Below are positions 9,276 to 17,552 of a stretch of DNA of 64,000 bases, piece after piece; positions within the stretch are counted from its first letter, which is position 1, and every line of letters begins with the position of its first letter. Position numbers and translations under genes: made by a program. The notes beneath the pieces are model-generated. The model had not been told where the DNA came from and did no database searches. It worked only from the letters and a program-made list of their open reading frames with translations. The DNA comes from Flavobacterium sp. Lineage in GTDB: Bacteria > Bacteroidota > Bacteroidia > Flavobacteriales > Flavobacteriaceae. The DNA lies in the NCBI RefSeq assembly GCF_028689845.1, contig NZ_JAQVCH010000001.1:124001-188000 (forward strand), given 5' to 3'.

Positions 9276-10190
9276 TTAGAAATTGTAGTTCACGCCTAAG
9301 CCAAAAACTTGACGAATTTGAAGACCTCTAAACGCATTGTCATCATAAACCGTTTGAACAATCAGATTCGTAGAGAGAAATTTATTAATAGTCATTACTA
9401 AATTTAATTGGTAATCTAAATCAACATTTTGTGGGTCTTCTAGGTAGTTTGAATACAAACTCAAAATGTTTTCTGCCGATACATTTTCAAATAAATTAAA
9501 CTTATAATATCCCGAGGCATAAAAACCTAATTCATACCGCATCGTTTTGCCTTCATCCACACCAAAATAGTTTACTCCTGCATATTGCTCTCTTAACTCT
9601 TCGGTTACAAAAGTTATTTTTGAAGAAATTGGAGCTAAATTGAATTTGAAATTATCTGTTTTTTTCCACATTAAACCAGGGCCAAAAGTTAGGTACGCTG
9701 GCGAAAAGAAATCTGTATATTCTGTTCTAATTTCTTTCCCGTTGGCATCGGTATCATAAACATATCCTTTTGAAAATTGTGTTTGAAAATTTACAAATGC
9801 GGAGTAATACCAATATCCTCCAGCTCTTTTGCCCGCTAATGAATTAAATTCTAGACGGTCATCTGTTTTCTTTTCGAATTCAGAATTTTTTGTTCGGACC
9901 AATCCATAAGAAGCAATAATTTTGTTATCCCAAGACCAATCTTCACTTTTATAATTGAAATCATAATTAATCCCGAGGTTACCCGAGATATTATTTTCTC
10001 CACCTGTAACCCAATTGTCAAAACTTGATTGATTAAATAAAAAGGATATTTTCCCTTTTTTGGTCCATCCATTTGTTCGGGTAGTATCGTTTACTGCCTT
10101 AACAACCTCATCTACACTTTTTACTACCTCTTGCTGAGCTAATATAGGCGTGACTGTAAGAAAAGTTAGAAGTATAACTAGTTTTTTCAT
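9276..10190 (-). CDS. DUF3078 domain outer-membrane protein
   Basis: 304 residues from the ATG at 10190. An upstream in-frame TTG at 10217 is less likely because it falls inside the -7 box. A signal peptide (MKKLVILLTFLTVTPILAQ) precedes a beta-rich body with W..KG..SF.FNQ..F.NW..GG, typical of DUF3078. The terminal residues (GLGVNYNF) end in Phe like outer-membrane barrels. Biochemical role unknown. It is the last gene of the minus-strand suf region but has its own promoter. Confidence 0.85.
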   Translation of the reverse strand: MKKLVILLTFLTVTPILAQQEVVKSVDEVVKAVNDTTRTNGWTKKGKISFLFNQSSFDNWVTGGENNISGNLGINYDFNYKSEDWSWDNKIIASYGLVRTKNSEFEKKTDDRLEFNSLAGKRAGGYWYYSAFVNFQTQFSKGYVYDTDANGKEIRTEYTDFFSPAYLTFGPGLMWKKTDNFKFNLAPISSKITFVTEELREQYAGVNYFGVDEGKTMRYELGFYASGYYKFNLFENVSAENILSLYSNYLEDPQNVDLDYQLNLVMTINKFLSTNLIVQTVYDDNAFRGLQIRQVFGLGVNYNF

Positions 10191-10214
10191 TATTATTATT
10201 TTATTGTTAAAGTG

Positions 10215-10222
10215 CAAAAATA
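10215..10222 (-). promoter_or_regulatory. -7 box for the DUF3078 gene
   Basis: Reads TATTTTTG on the minus strand, a match to TAnnTTTG, 24 nt upstream of the ATG at 10190. Confidence 0.5.
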
Positions 10223-10260
10223 TAATAATTGTTAATTACATCAAAATTTCATGATACGAA

Positions 10261-10764
10261 CTACTTCTTTTTATAAAGTGGTACGGCAGAACATGCCTCG
10301 CCAAACATGATGCTTTTGGCCACTTTTTGTAAGTGTTGAACGGCCAAAACATAAGCTGATTCTGGCACTGGTTTTTTAGCACAACCCTTTAAAATAGTAG
10401 GTTTGTCTTGATAGGTGGAGTAATCTATTTGATTTAAAATTTCTGTGTATAGAATTACATCAATATCCTCTTTCTTTCCTAAAATTGTTTTTTTGGCAAA
10501 AGGCTGCAGATTAACCGTTACTAAAATTGTTGCCCAAGCGGGCAAAATAGCATCAGTTGAACAAAAAATAGCTACATACTGATTTTGATACTGTGACCAA
10601 TCATGATTTTTAAGTGATTCCCGAAACTCTTTTTCTTTTAATAAAAACCCTTCTTCTAGCCACTGCGAAACATCTATTTGTGTTCGAATTCCGGAAGGGT
10701 AATAATCTTCTAAATCAAAAACCTCGAGAACTGAATTGGCTACTTTATTTATAATTTCGTCCAT
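10261..10764 (-). CDS. DUF2480 family protein
   Basis: 167 residues, soluble, no signal peptide. It matches DUF2480, a Bacteroidota family found beside suf genes. The N-terminus (MDEIINKVANSVLEVFDLED) and C-terminus (KGCAKKPVPESAYV... GEACSAVPLYKKK) carry conserved Cys and Lys residues. No reaction is known. The recurring position after the DUF59 gene suggests an accessory role in Fe-S assembly or use, which is inference. Confidence 0.82.
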   Translation of the reverse strand: MDEIINKVANSVLEVFDLEDYYPSGIRTQIDVSQWLEEGFLLKEKEFRESLKNHDWSQYQNQYVAIFCSTDAILPAWATILVTVNLQPFAKKTILGKKEDIDVILYTEILNQIDYSTYQDKPTILKGCAKKPVPESAYVLAVQHLQKVAKSIMFGEACSAVPLYKKK

Positions 10765-10779
10765 AATTTAATTTCTATT

Positions 10780-10826
10780 GGCAGTTTTCAGCCGAAGCAA
10801 ACTGAATACTGCGACTGAAAACTGCC
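10780..10826. repeat. Intergenic palindromic element (CAGTTTTCAG family)
   Basis: Perfect 12-bp inverted repeat GGCAGTTTTCAG (10780-10791)/CTGAAAACTGCC (10815-10826) between the DUF59 and DUF2480 genes. A diverged relative in the other orientation lies between sufC and sufD (about 18881-18937). Both share CAGT..AGTCGCAGT. Confidence 0.7.
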
Positions 10827-10833
10827 TGCTTTT

Positions 10834-11157
10834 TTAAAGCATTCCCAATTCTAGTTTAGCTTCTTCGCTCATCAAGTCTTTTGTCCATGGCGGGTCAAAC
10901 GTGATTTCTACTTCACATGATTTTACAGCGTCCAAAGATTTAATTTTTTCTTCTACTTCCATGGGTAAGGTTTCTGCAACCGGACAGTTTGGTGATGTTA
11001 ACGTCATTAGTACTTTTACATCGTTATCTTCATTAATCATGACATCGTAGATTAAGCCTAATTCATAAATATCAACCGGTATTTCTGGATCATAAATGCT
11101 TTTTAAAACTTTTACTACATCTTCTCCTAAGTTGATTTCATCTTTAAATTCTTCCAT
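10834..11157 (-). CDS. SufT-like DUF59/MIP18 Fe-S assembly protein
   Basis: 107 residues from the ATG at 11157 (MEEFKDEINLGED). An in-frame ATG at 11181 would add eight residues (MCLKKTII) and cannot be excluded. Hallmarks of DUF59 are YDPEIPVDIYELGLIYDV and the conserved Cys58 in TSPNCP. The family (SufT, and the homologous domain of PaaD and Mrp/ApbC partners) assists Fe-S cluster maturation. It follows sufE across the tandem-repeat block, in the usual order sufS-sufE-DUF59-DUF2480. Confidence 0.88.
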   Translation of the reverse strand: MEEFKDEINLGEDVVKVLKSIYDPEIPVDIYELGLIYDVMINEDNDVKVLMTLTSPNCPVAETLPMEVEEKIKSLDAVKSCEVEITFDPPWTKDLMSEEAKLELGML

Positions 11158-11173
11158 AATTATTGTTTTTTTT

Positions 11174-11722
11174 AAACACATGAGTCAATTCAATAACTCA
11201 TTAATTTCTTGATTTTGTAAACTATTTTTTTGCGATTGGCTTATTTGACTTATATGGTTCATTATTTTTAAACGCTTTTTTTAACCATATGAGTCATAAA
11301 AGTTATTCCCACTTCTTATTAATTTATTGATTTTGCAAACTTTTTTTGCGATTAGCTTATATGACTTATATGGTTCATTATTTTTAAACGCTTTTTTTAA
11401 CCATATGAGCCATATAAGTTATTCCCTCTTCTTATTAATTTCTTGATTTTGTAAACTATTTTTTTTGCGATTAGCTTATATGACTTATATGGTTCATTAT
11501 TTTTAAACGCTTTTTTTAACCATATGAGTCATATAAGTTATTCCCACTTCTTATTAATTTCTTGATTTTGTAAACTATTTTTTTTGCGATTAGCTTATAT
11601 GACTTATATGGTTCATTATTTTTAAACGCTTTTTTTAACCATATAAGTTAATTCAATAACTCATTAATTTCTTGATTTTAATCTTTTATTGCGATTGGCT
11701 TGCATGATTAATTATTTCGAAA
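11174..11722. repeat. Palindromic tandem repeat array, units of about 119 bp
   Basis: Five recurrences of GCGATT(A/G)GCTT at 11232, 11348, 11467, 11586 and 11691 (steps 116, 119, 119 and 105 bp) define four near-identical units plus a degraded end copy. Each full unit has a long hairpin: in the third, CTTATATGACTTATATGGTT (11475-11494) pairs with AACCATATGAGTCATATAAG (11518-11537) at 19 of 20 positions around a 23-nt loop. The outermost copies share AATTCAATAACTCATTAATTTC, absent inside, as if internal units were amplified later. This fills the whole gap between sufE and the DUF59 gene; no gene was seen in it. Confidence 0.9.
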
Positions 11723-11740
11723 GCAATAACTTTATTTTGT

Positions 11741-12160
11741 TTAATTTTTAGCATCAAAAGCCAACGCATACATTTTAATTTGTTTAATCATTGAAACCAA
11801 ACCGTTTGCTCGAGTGGGCGACAAATGCTCCTTTAAACCAATTTTATCGATAAAATCAGTGTTTGCTTCAAGAATAGCCGCTGGTTTTTGATGTGAAAAA
11901 ACGCGGATTAAAATTGCAATAATTCCCTTAGTTAAAATCGCATCGCTATCGGCAGTAAAAACAATTTGTCCGTCAGCTTCTTGCCCTTGTAGCCATACTT
12001 TAGATTGACAACCTTTGATAATATTGTCATCGGTTTTATATTGCTCTTCAATCATCGGCAATGTTTTTCCTAATTCAATAATGTATTCGTAGCGTTGCAT
12101 CCAATCGTCAAACATCGAAAATTCATCTACAACTTCATCTTGTATGGCTTTGATGGTCAT
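11741..12160 (-). CDS. sufE: SufE sulfur acceptor
   Basis: 139 residues, normal length. SufE takes persulfide sulfur from SufS and passes it to the SufBCD scaffold. The acceptor Cys51 is in IIKGCQSKVW, the family signature, followed by the helical C-terminal part (GLKEHLSPTRANGL). It lies 2 nt downstream of the small lipoprotein-like gene that separates it from sufS, so all three are very probably cotranscribed. Confidence 0.95.
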   Translation of the reverse strand: MTIKAIQDEVVDEFSMFDDWMQRYEYIIELGKTLPMIEEQYKTDDNIIKGCQSKVWLQGQEADGQIVFTADSDAILTKGIIAILIRVFSHQKPAAILEANTDFIDKIGLKEHLSPTRANGLVSMIKQIKMYALAFDAKN

Positions 12161-12162
12161 GT

Positions 12163-12582
12163 TTATTCTTTTATGGTTAAAAATATTAATTTGTTTATCA
12201 AATTCTCAATTTCAATTGGCGGATAGCCGTGATCAAAACCTTCTGTAGTATACGTTTTCCCTTTTACAGTGATGCTTATATTTGCATGTGGAGCACCGTC
12301 ATATAATCGTTTTTCGGTTGGTGCTTTTAAAGTAGCCATTCCTTCAAGATTGATTTCTTTAAAGGCTTCAACCAATTCATTCCACTCTTTTTTAGAAAGC
12401 GAAACTTCCGTTTGCTCTCCATCTCTTTCATTTATCACGAAGAGTTTTTTATCTTCAATTTTAATGTTTTTATAAAACCCTCTTGAACTTGCTTCATAGT
12501 TTATAATGGCCGTATCAAACTCATCATTTGAACAGCTTTTGGATAAAATCAATGTCAAAAAAATAGTAAAAATTGTTTTCAT
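12163..12582 (-). CDS. Putative lipoprotein between sufS and sufE
   Basis: 139 residues of unrecognised family. An N-terminal hydrophobic stretch ends in LSKSC followed by SNDE; the lipobox is imperfect, but an acidic residue shortly after Cys fits surface-exported lipoproteins of Flavobacteriaceae. The body is a small alpha/beta domain with GAPHANISITVKGKTY and GFDHGYPP. It starts 18 nt after the sufS stop and ends 2 nt before sufE, so it is embedded in the operon. An exported protein among cytosolic Fe-S genes is unexpected; its role is unknown. Confidence 0.7.
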   Translation of the reverse strand: MKTIFTIFLTLILSKSCSNDEFDTAIINYEASSRGFYKNIKIEDKKLFVINERDGEQTEVSLSKKEWNELVEAFKEINLEGMATLKAPTEKRLYDGAPHANISITVKGKTYTTEGFDHGYPPIEIENLINKLIFLTIKE

Positions 12583-12599
12583 GTTTATTGGATTAGGTA

Positions 12600-13823
12600 T
12601 TAACTTAACATCATTTTTGCTTTTTTAACAGCTTCTACCAAGCTATCAATTTCTTCTTTTGTATTATAAAAAGCGAAACTAGCACGAATGGTTCCAGGAA
12701 TTTGATAGAAATCCATGATAGGTTGAGCACAATGGTGACCTGTTCGAACCGCTATTCCTAACTTATCAATAATTGTACCGATATCATACGGATGAATACC
12801 TTCTATATTAAATGAAATTACAGAGGTTTTTTTGAACTCTGAAATATCGGGACCATAAATTTTCAAGCCTTCAATTTCCAGCAATCGTTTCGTGCCGTAT
12901 TCCAATAATTCGTTCTCGTAGGCCGCAATATTTTCAAAACCTATCGAATTCATATAATCCAAAGCAGTTCCAAGCACAATTCCACCGGCAATATTAGGCG
13001 TTCCCGCTTCAAATTTATGTGGTAATTCAGCATAGGTTGTTTTTTCAAAAGTCACTGTTGCTATCATTTCGCCGCCACCTTGATAGGGTGGGAGCTTGTT
13101 TAACCAAGCCTCTTTTCCGTATAAAATTCCTGTTCCGGTTGGGCCGCAAATTTTATGTCCAGAAAACACATAAAAATCACAATCTAATTCTTGAACATTC
13201 GGTTTTAAATGTGGTGTTGCTTGTGCTCCATCAATCAAAATTGCAGCACCAACAGCATGTGCTTTTTCAATCATCCTTCGGATTGGATTGATGGTTCCCA
13301 ACGCATTGGAAATATGATTTACGGTAACAATTTTAGTTTTATCGGAAAGTAATTTTTCGTATTCCGAAAGGATTAATTCACCACTTTCATTCATTGGAAT
13401 CACTACTAATTTTGCTCCTGTTCGTTCACAAAGCATTTGCCAAGGCACAATATTGCTATGATGTTCTAAAGCCGAAATTAAAACTTCATCGCCCGTTTTT
13501 AAAATCGAGGCAAATCCATTCGCAATGGCATTAATAGCATGTGTTGTGCCCGAAGTAAAAATGACTTCGTGTGAAAACTTGGCATTAATATGGTTTTGGA
13601 TTTTCATTCGAGATGCCTCATACGCATCGGTAGCCAACTGACTCAAGGTGTGCACCCCGCGGTGAATATTAGCATTAATTTCTTTGTAATAATTTGCTTC
13701 GGCATCAATCACCACTTGTGGTTTTTGAGAAGTCGCTGCATTATCGAAATACACAAGCGGTTTTCCGTTTACAAGTTGTGAAAGAATTGGAAAATCGGCT
13801 CTTATTTTTTGAATATCAATCAT
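12600..13823 (-). CDS. sufS: Cysteine desulfurase SufS
   Basis: 407 residues from the ATG at 13823; the in-frame TTG at 13874 is rejected because the -7 box lies between. A class V aminotransferase-fold PLP enzyme that removes sulfur from L-cysteine to give alanine and a persulfide. Visible are the PLP Lys224 (SGHKICGPTG), DGAQ (about 198-201) and the catalytic Cys365 in RTGHHCAQP. It heads the second suf transcription unit (sufS, lipoprotein, sufE and probably the genes beyond the repeats). Confidence 0.97.
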   Translation of the reverse strand: MIDIQKIRADFPILSQLVNGKPLVYFDNAATSQKPQVVIDAEANYYKEINANIHRGVHTLSQLATDAYEASRMKIQNHINAKFSHEVIFTSGTTHAINAIANGFASILKTGDEVLISALEHHSNIVPWQMLCERTGAKLVVIPMNESGELILSEYEKLLSDKTKIVTVNHISNALGTINPIRRMIEKAHAVGAAILIDGAQATPHLKPNVQELDCDFYVFSGHKICGPTGTGILYGKEAWLNKLPPYQGGGEMIATVTFEKTTYAELPHKFEAGTPNIAGGIVLGTALDYMNSIGFENIAAYENELLEYGTKRLLEIEGLKIYGPDISEFKKTSVISFNIEGIHPYDIGTIIDKLGIAVRTGHHCAQPIMDFYQIPGTIRASFAFYNTKEEIDSLVEAVKKAKMMLS

Positions 13824-13849
13824 TTCTTTATTTAGAAAAGTTCTAAATA

Positions 13850-13857
13850 CAAAAGTA
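13850..13857 (-). promoter_or_regulatory. -7 box for sufS
   Basis: Reads TACTTTTG on the minus strand, 26 nt before the sufS ATG at 13823. It shows that sufS has its own promoter, separate from the sufA promoter. Confidence 0.6.
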
Positions 13858-13899
13858 ATGAAAAGTGTATTCAATTGGAAATAAAAATCAATTCATCTT

Positions 13900-15063
13900 T
13901 TAAAAACTTCCACCTGCACCGCCGCCACTATATTCGCCTCCACCAAACGTCATTGGAGATTCATTTGTAGAGGGAATAGCATTGTTCACATTGGCGTTTA
14001 CCAACAAGTGATTTACAGCTTCAAAAGCCATTGGATTCAAGTTTTTATCTTCATTAAAGTTAATTCCGATAGTGTTATCTCTAATTTTTTTTATCGAAAA
14101 ATAAACCACCACAAAAAGAAGGCTTCCCGCCAGAAGCAGTGCATATTCAATTAATAAAAAAGAATGATAATAACGAATGGTCGCAAAGCCCAAAGCCAAA
14201 GTTAACAAGCCTATCCAAAAAAAGCTTCGGTCTCTGTTATTTAATCCGTAAAAAATATAAAAAAGCGGTAAGCCAAAGGTGGCAAAATAAAATAATGCTG
14301 CTAAGGGAATTTCTTCGTTGGGCAAAAGTTGTAAGCCTAATAAAACAGCAGATAATTCACGAACGACATAATAGTTTAAGGCCGCATAACCGATTATTAA
14401 ACTGAAAATTTTAATCGTTAAAAATACATTAGTATAAATGAAATTACTGATTTTTTTAGAAAGTTTAAGTTGAAAAAAATATAATCCTATTGCTACTAAA
14501 AAAATCAAAACGGGCAAATAATAAGAAGGCAAAATCTTTTCTTGAATCACCAAATATCCCGTTAATCCTATCATGCCAACCAGTGTGAAAAAAGCAGAGG
14601 GAACATGTACATAGCGAAGGGTACAAAAACCAGAAATTAGTACAAAAACAAAGAGTACTACGAGAACGCTTTCTGTAAAAATGCCTAAAGAAATGCACAA
14701 AAAAAGGCTAATTGACAAGATAAAAGAATCGTCAAAACCATAGGCAAAATAGTTTTTCTTATAAATAAATTCAGAAACCATGACACTGCCTATAGCGGCC
14801 AATAAAAACCAAAAAGCAAATGTATTTTGATGATCAAATGCATTTATAAAAAGTGCGAAAAAGCCCAAAACAGAAGAAATTAAAAAATTTCCTAACAAGA
14901 AAAATCCAATTCTCACCAAAATAGTTGAGTTAGTTTTGGTGTCTTTTGTGGTCTGCTTAATTTCGTTCCATTGGTCTTTAGAAACAAAATCTAAAGCTTC
15001 TAATTTCTCTACTTCTTCTAGTAGAAAATGATTTTGTATCTGAATAAAATTACTTGCTAACAT
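13900..15063 (-). CDS. Polytopic membrane protein with Gly-rich C-terminus
   Basis: 387 residues, family not firmly recognised. A cytosolic N-terminal helical segment (about 1-45) is followed by some ten or more transmembrane helices and a soluble tail of about 50 residues ending GGGEYSGGGAGGSF. Such a Gly-rich end is also seen in TPM/YgcG-type membrane proteins. Its first 14 bp overlap the upstream membrane gene, indicating translational coupling and a joint function. DUF2157/DUF4401-like membrane proteins are the nearest idea. Confidence 0.6.
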   Translation of the reverse strand: MLASNFIQIQNHFLLEEVEKLEALDFVSKDQWNEIKQTTKDTKTNSTILVRIGFFLLGNFLISSVLGFFALFINAFDHQNTFAFWFLLAAIGSVMVSEFIYKKNYFAYGFDDSFILSISLFLCISLGIFTESVLVVLFVFVLISGFCTLRYVHVPSAFFTLVGMIGLTGYLVIQEKILPSYYLPVLIFLVAIGLYFFQLKLSKKISNFIYTNVFLTIKIFSLIIGYAALNYYVVRELSAVLLGLQLLPNEEIPLAALFYFATFGLPLFYIFYGLNNRDRSFFWIGLLTLALGFATIRYYHSFLLIEYALLLAGSLLFVVVYFSIKKIRDNTIGINFNEDKNLNPMAFEAVNHLLVNANVNNAIPSTNESPMTFGGGEYSGGGAGGSF

Positions 15064-16033
15064 TGGTTCTCTTTTTAAAATCTTTAATCATTTTGATAAA
15101 TAATATAATAGAACCAATTACATAGAATGGCATTAAGAATATTAAAAATTCAAAAATTTGATACAAGTCTAAAACACTAATTAGCTTAAAAATCAAAATG
15201 TTAAATCCTAGATAGCCATAAAGCAATACAAAAACGTACCATGAAATGGCTTTAAACTCAATACTTTTTTTATAAAAATAATAAACTACAGCACCTAAAA
15301 TCATCAGATAAAAAAACCAATATAATTCTTGTGAACTACCCGTTATAGAACTGATTGCTATAACGTGTAAAGCAAACGTAAGTAGCACAAAACTAAAGTG
15401 TGGTTTAATCGTATTTTTAACTGAAAACCATTGCCAAACCAACAATAATATTCCAAATCCTATTCCAGCAACTAACAATTGGATGTCGTTAAAAATCGCA
15501 TTTTCAAAAAGTGTCTGAATTTTCAATGAAAGTCCGATAAAACTTGCTAAAGCAGTAATACCAATCGTTAAAGCACTTTTATTATCAAAATAATAAGCCA
15601 TTCCTAAAGCAGCTACTGCCGAAAAAAAGGTTGCTAAACTATAATTGCTGTTTTCAAAACTAAAATTATATTGAAAATAACCAATAAACGTACACAGTAA
15701 AATAGTTGTAAAAAGCACCAAATAATCATACAACGGATTATCAAAAACAACTACTTGTTTAGAAAAACCTTTTGCTTTTTTAAAGCATAAATAGAAACAC
15801 AAGGCCGTAAAAATAGCTAATAAAACTAACAAAATAGAGTGTCCGATGGTGTCGATATTTTTATATACAATAACGCCAACGCCACTTGTAAAAAGCAAAA
15901 TAGAAATATAAAGCAAGAACAACAATTCATTGCGAATAGAAAATAATTTCAGATTTTGGTATGCTAGAATTGCTTGGTGCTGCTCTTTGCTGATGAAATT
16001 TTTAGAAACTAATAAGTCAAAAACGTTGTTCAT
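15050..16033 (-). CDS. DUF2157-like polytopic membrane protein
   Basis: 327 residues from the ATG at 16033; the TTG at 16063 lies upstream of the -7 box. A short N-terminal cytosolic segment (MNNVFDLLVSKNFISKEQHQ) resembles the start of DUF2157 proteins and is followed by about ten transmembrane helices. It overlaps the next membrane gene by 14 bp. The pair could form a heteromeric membrane complex; no substrate can be suggested. Confidence 0.6.
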   Translation of the reverse strand: MNNVFDLLVSKNFISKEQHQAILAYQNLKLFSIRNELLFLLYISILLFTSGVGVIVYKNIDTIGHSILLVLLAIFTALCFYLCFKKAKGFSKQVVVFDNPLYDYLVLFTTILLCTFIGYFQYNFSFENSNYSLATFFSAVAALGMAYYFDNKSALTIGITALASFIGLSLKIQTLFENAIFNDIQLLVAGIGFGILLLVWQWFSVKNTIKPHFSFVLLTFALHVIAISSITGSSQELYWFFYLMILGAVVYYFYKKSIEFKAISWYVFVLLYGYLGFNILIFKLISVLDLYQIFEFLIFLMPFYVIGSIILFIKMIKDFKKRTNVSK

Positions 16034-16050
16034 AGTAAAGTGATATTTCC

Positions 16051-16058
16051 CAAAGATA
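16051..16058 (-). promoter_or_regulatory. -7 box for the membrane-protein pair
   Basis: Reads TATCTTTG on the minus strand, 17 nt before the ATG at 16033; it fixes that start over the upstream TTG. Confidence 0.55.
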
Positions 16059-16123
16059 AACAACGCTAATGTATGTTTTATTTATCTAGAAAAAACTTTA
16101 ACTTGCATCAAATTCTATAACAA

Positions 16124-17470
16124 ATGAAAAAAACGGTTAAGGTTCTGGCACTAGTTCTTTTGGTTGCTTTGGTTTATGGACGAATTGCAATTTATCCGCA
16201 ATTGGATTTAATTTCTGGTTTTTCGGCAAAAAGTGTGGCTTCCGGTCATTTTTTAGCGAATCGATCATTGGAATTAATTGAAGGAGGCGACAATGATATT
16301 GACAAAATTGATTGGGCCAAAAATGTTATTGATGCGTCCGAAAGCTCGGTTTCTTCTACCGTTTACGGATTCAAAAAACGAAAAGCTATTTATCGAGAAG
16401 GTTTAGGAGCTACTTTAATCAATGCTGATTTTGATGTTTCCAAACCGTATGAAGTTCCCAATCGAACAAAACAGAGCATTAATTTGCCTTATCCTTACGG
16501 GAATTTAGAGCCAAAAGACACCGTTTTTGCTGAAGTTGATTATACGAAATTACAAAAATCGCTTGCGAATGCTTTTGATGAAAAAGAAGAAAAGAAAAAG
16601 CGAACCCGCTCTGTTTTAGTTTTGTATAAAGGTCATTTAATTGGCGAAAAATATGCAGATGGATTTACAAAAGATTCCAAAATGTTAGGTTGGTCTATGA
16701 CCAAAAGCATCACGGCTACCTATTTTGGGATTTTGCAAAAACAAGGTCAATTCGACATCACAAAACCAGCACCGATTGCGGCATGGCAAAATGATAATCG
16801 CAAACACATTACAACCGCTAATTTGTTAGAAATGAATTCCGGTTTAGAATGGGAAGAGCGATACGATAAAATTTGTGACGCCACCCAAATGCTATTTATT
16901 GAGGAAGACATGACCCAATCACAAATAAATAAACCGTTGACTGGAAAACCTAATCAAAGTTGGAATTATTCGTCTGGAACAACGAATTTATTATCTGGAA
17001 TTTTGCGACAACAATTCAAATCACATCAAGACTATTTAGATTTTTGGTATGCGGAATTAATTGACAAAATCGGCATGTATTCGATGCTTATAGAAACTGA
17101 TATGGCAGGTAATTTTGTTGGTTCATCTTATGGTTGGGCCACGACACGAGATTGGGCAAAATTTGGACAATTATACCTCAACAAAGGGAATTGGAATGGC
17201 GAACAACTTTTTGAGGAAAGTTGGGTCAACTATGTTGCCACGCCAACCAATAGTTCTAATGGTGAATATGGTGGACAATTTTGGCTAAATGCCGGCGGAA
17301 AGTATCCTGATGTTCCTAAAGACATGTATTTTGCCAGTGGTTTTCAAGGACAAAAAGTAATTATAATTCCGTCACATGACCTAGTTATTGTACGGTTTGG
17401 CTTGACAGAAGATGAAAATTTTGATTTTAATGGAATGATGAAGGGGATTTTAGATAGTATCAAAAAATAA
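16124..17470 (+). CDS. Serine hydrolase, beta-lactamase/class C PBP family
   Basis: 448 residues with an N-terminal hydrophobic signal or anchor (about 5-20), so exported. The nucleophile motif SxxK is SMTK (Ser191-Lys194), followed by LLEMNSGL and WNYSSGTTNLL, the equivalent of the YxN motif region. The family includes beta-lactamase-like esterases, D-amino peptidases and carboxypeptidases; the substrate cannot be told. It is the only plus-strand gene between 9.3 and 26.9 kb and splits the suf cluster into sufABCD and sufSE parts. Confidence 0.85.
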   Translation: MKKTVKVLALVLLVALVYGRIAIYPQLDLISGFSAKSVASGHFLANRSLELIEGGDNDIDKIDWAKNVIDASESSVSSTVYGFKKRKAIYREGLGATLINADFDVSKPYEVPNRTKQSINLPYPYGNLEPKDTVFAEVDYTKLQKSLANAFDEKEEKKKRTRSVLVLYKGHLIGEKYADGFTKDSKMLGWSMTKSITATYFGILQKQGQFDITKPAPIAAWQNDNRKHITTANLLEMNSGLEWEERYDKICDATQMLFIEEDMTQSQINKPLTGKPNQSWNYSSGTTNLLSGILRQQFKSHQDYLDFWYAELIDKIGMYSMLIETDMAGNFVGSSYGWATTRDWAKFGQLYLNKGNWNGEQLFEESWVNYVATPTNSSNGEYGGQFWLNAGGKYPDVPKDMYFASGFQGQKVIIIPSHDLVIVRFGLTEDENFDFNGMMKGILDSIKK

Positions 17471-17478
17471 TTTTAACT

Positions 17479-17550
17479 GCAAAGGACGCAAAAGTTAATT
17501 ATATAAACTTTGCGTCCTTTGCAAAAATCTTAACGAGCTTAGCGGTTAAG
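17479..17550. terminator. Hairpins between the serine hydrolase and sufD
   Basis: GCAAAGGACGCAAA (17479-17492) pairs with TTTGCGTCCTTTGC (17509-17522), a 14-bp stem; no T-tract follows on the plus strand. Next to it, GTTAAG/CTTAAC (17529-17534, 17545-17550) gives a 6-bp stem followed on the minus strand by ATTTTTGC, plausible as the sufD terminator. The GCAAAGGACGCAAAG-type hairpin resembles dispersed intergenic elements common in flavobacteria. Confidence 0.5.
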
Positions 17551-17552
17551 CT

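Noticed and set aside
11174-11722. Possible CRISPR array, given regular repeats in a gene-free gap
   Set aside because: Units are contiguous 119-bp tandem repeats without unique spacers, and no cas genes are present.
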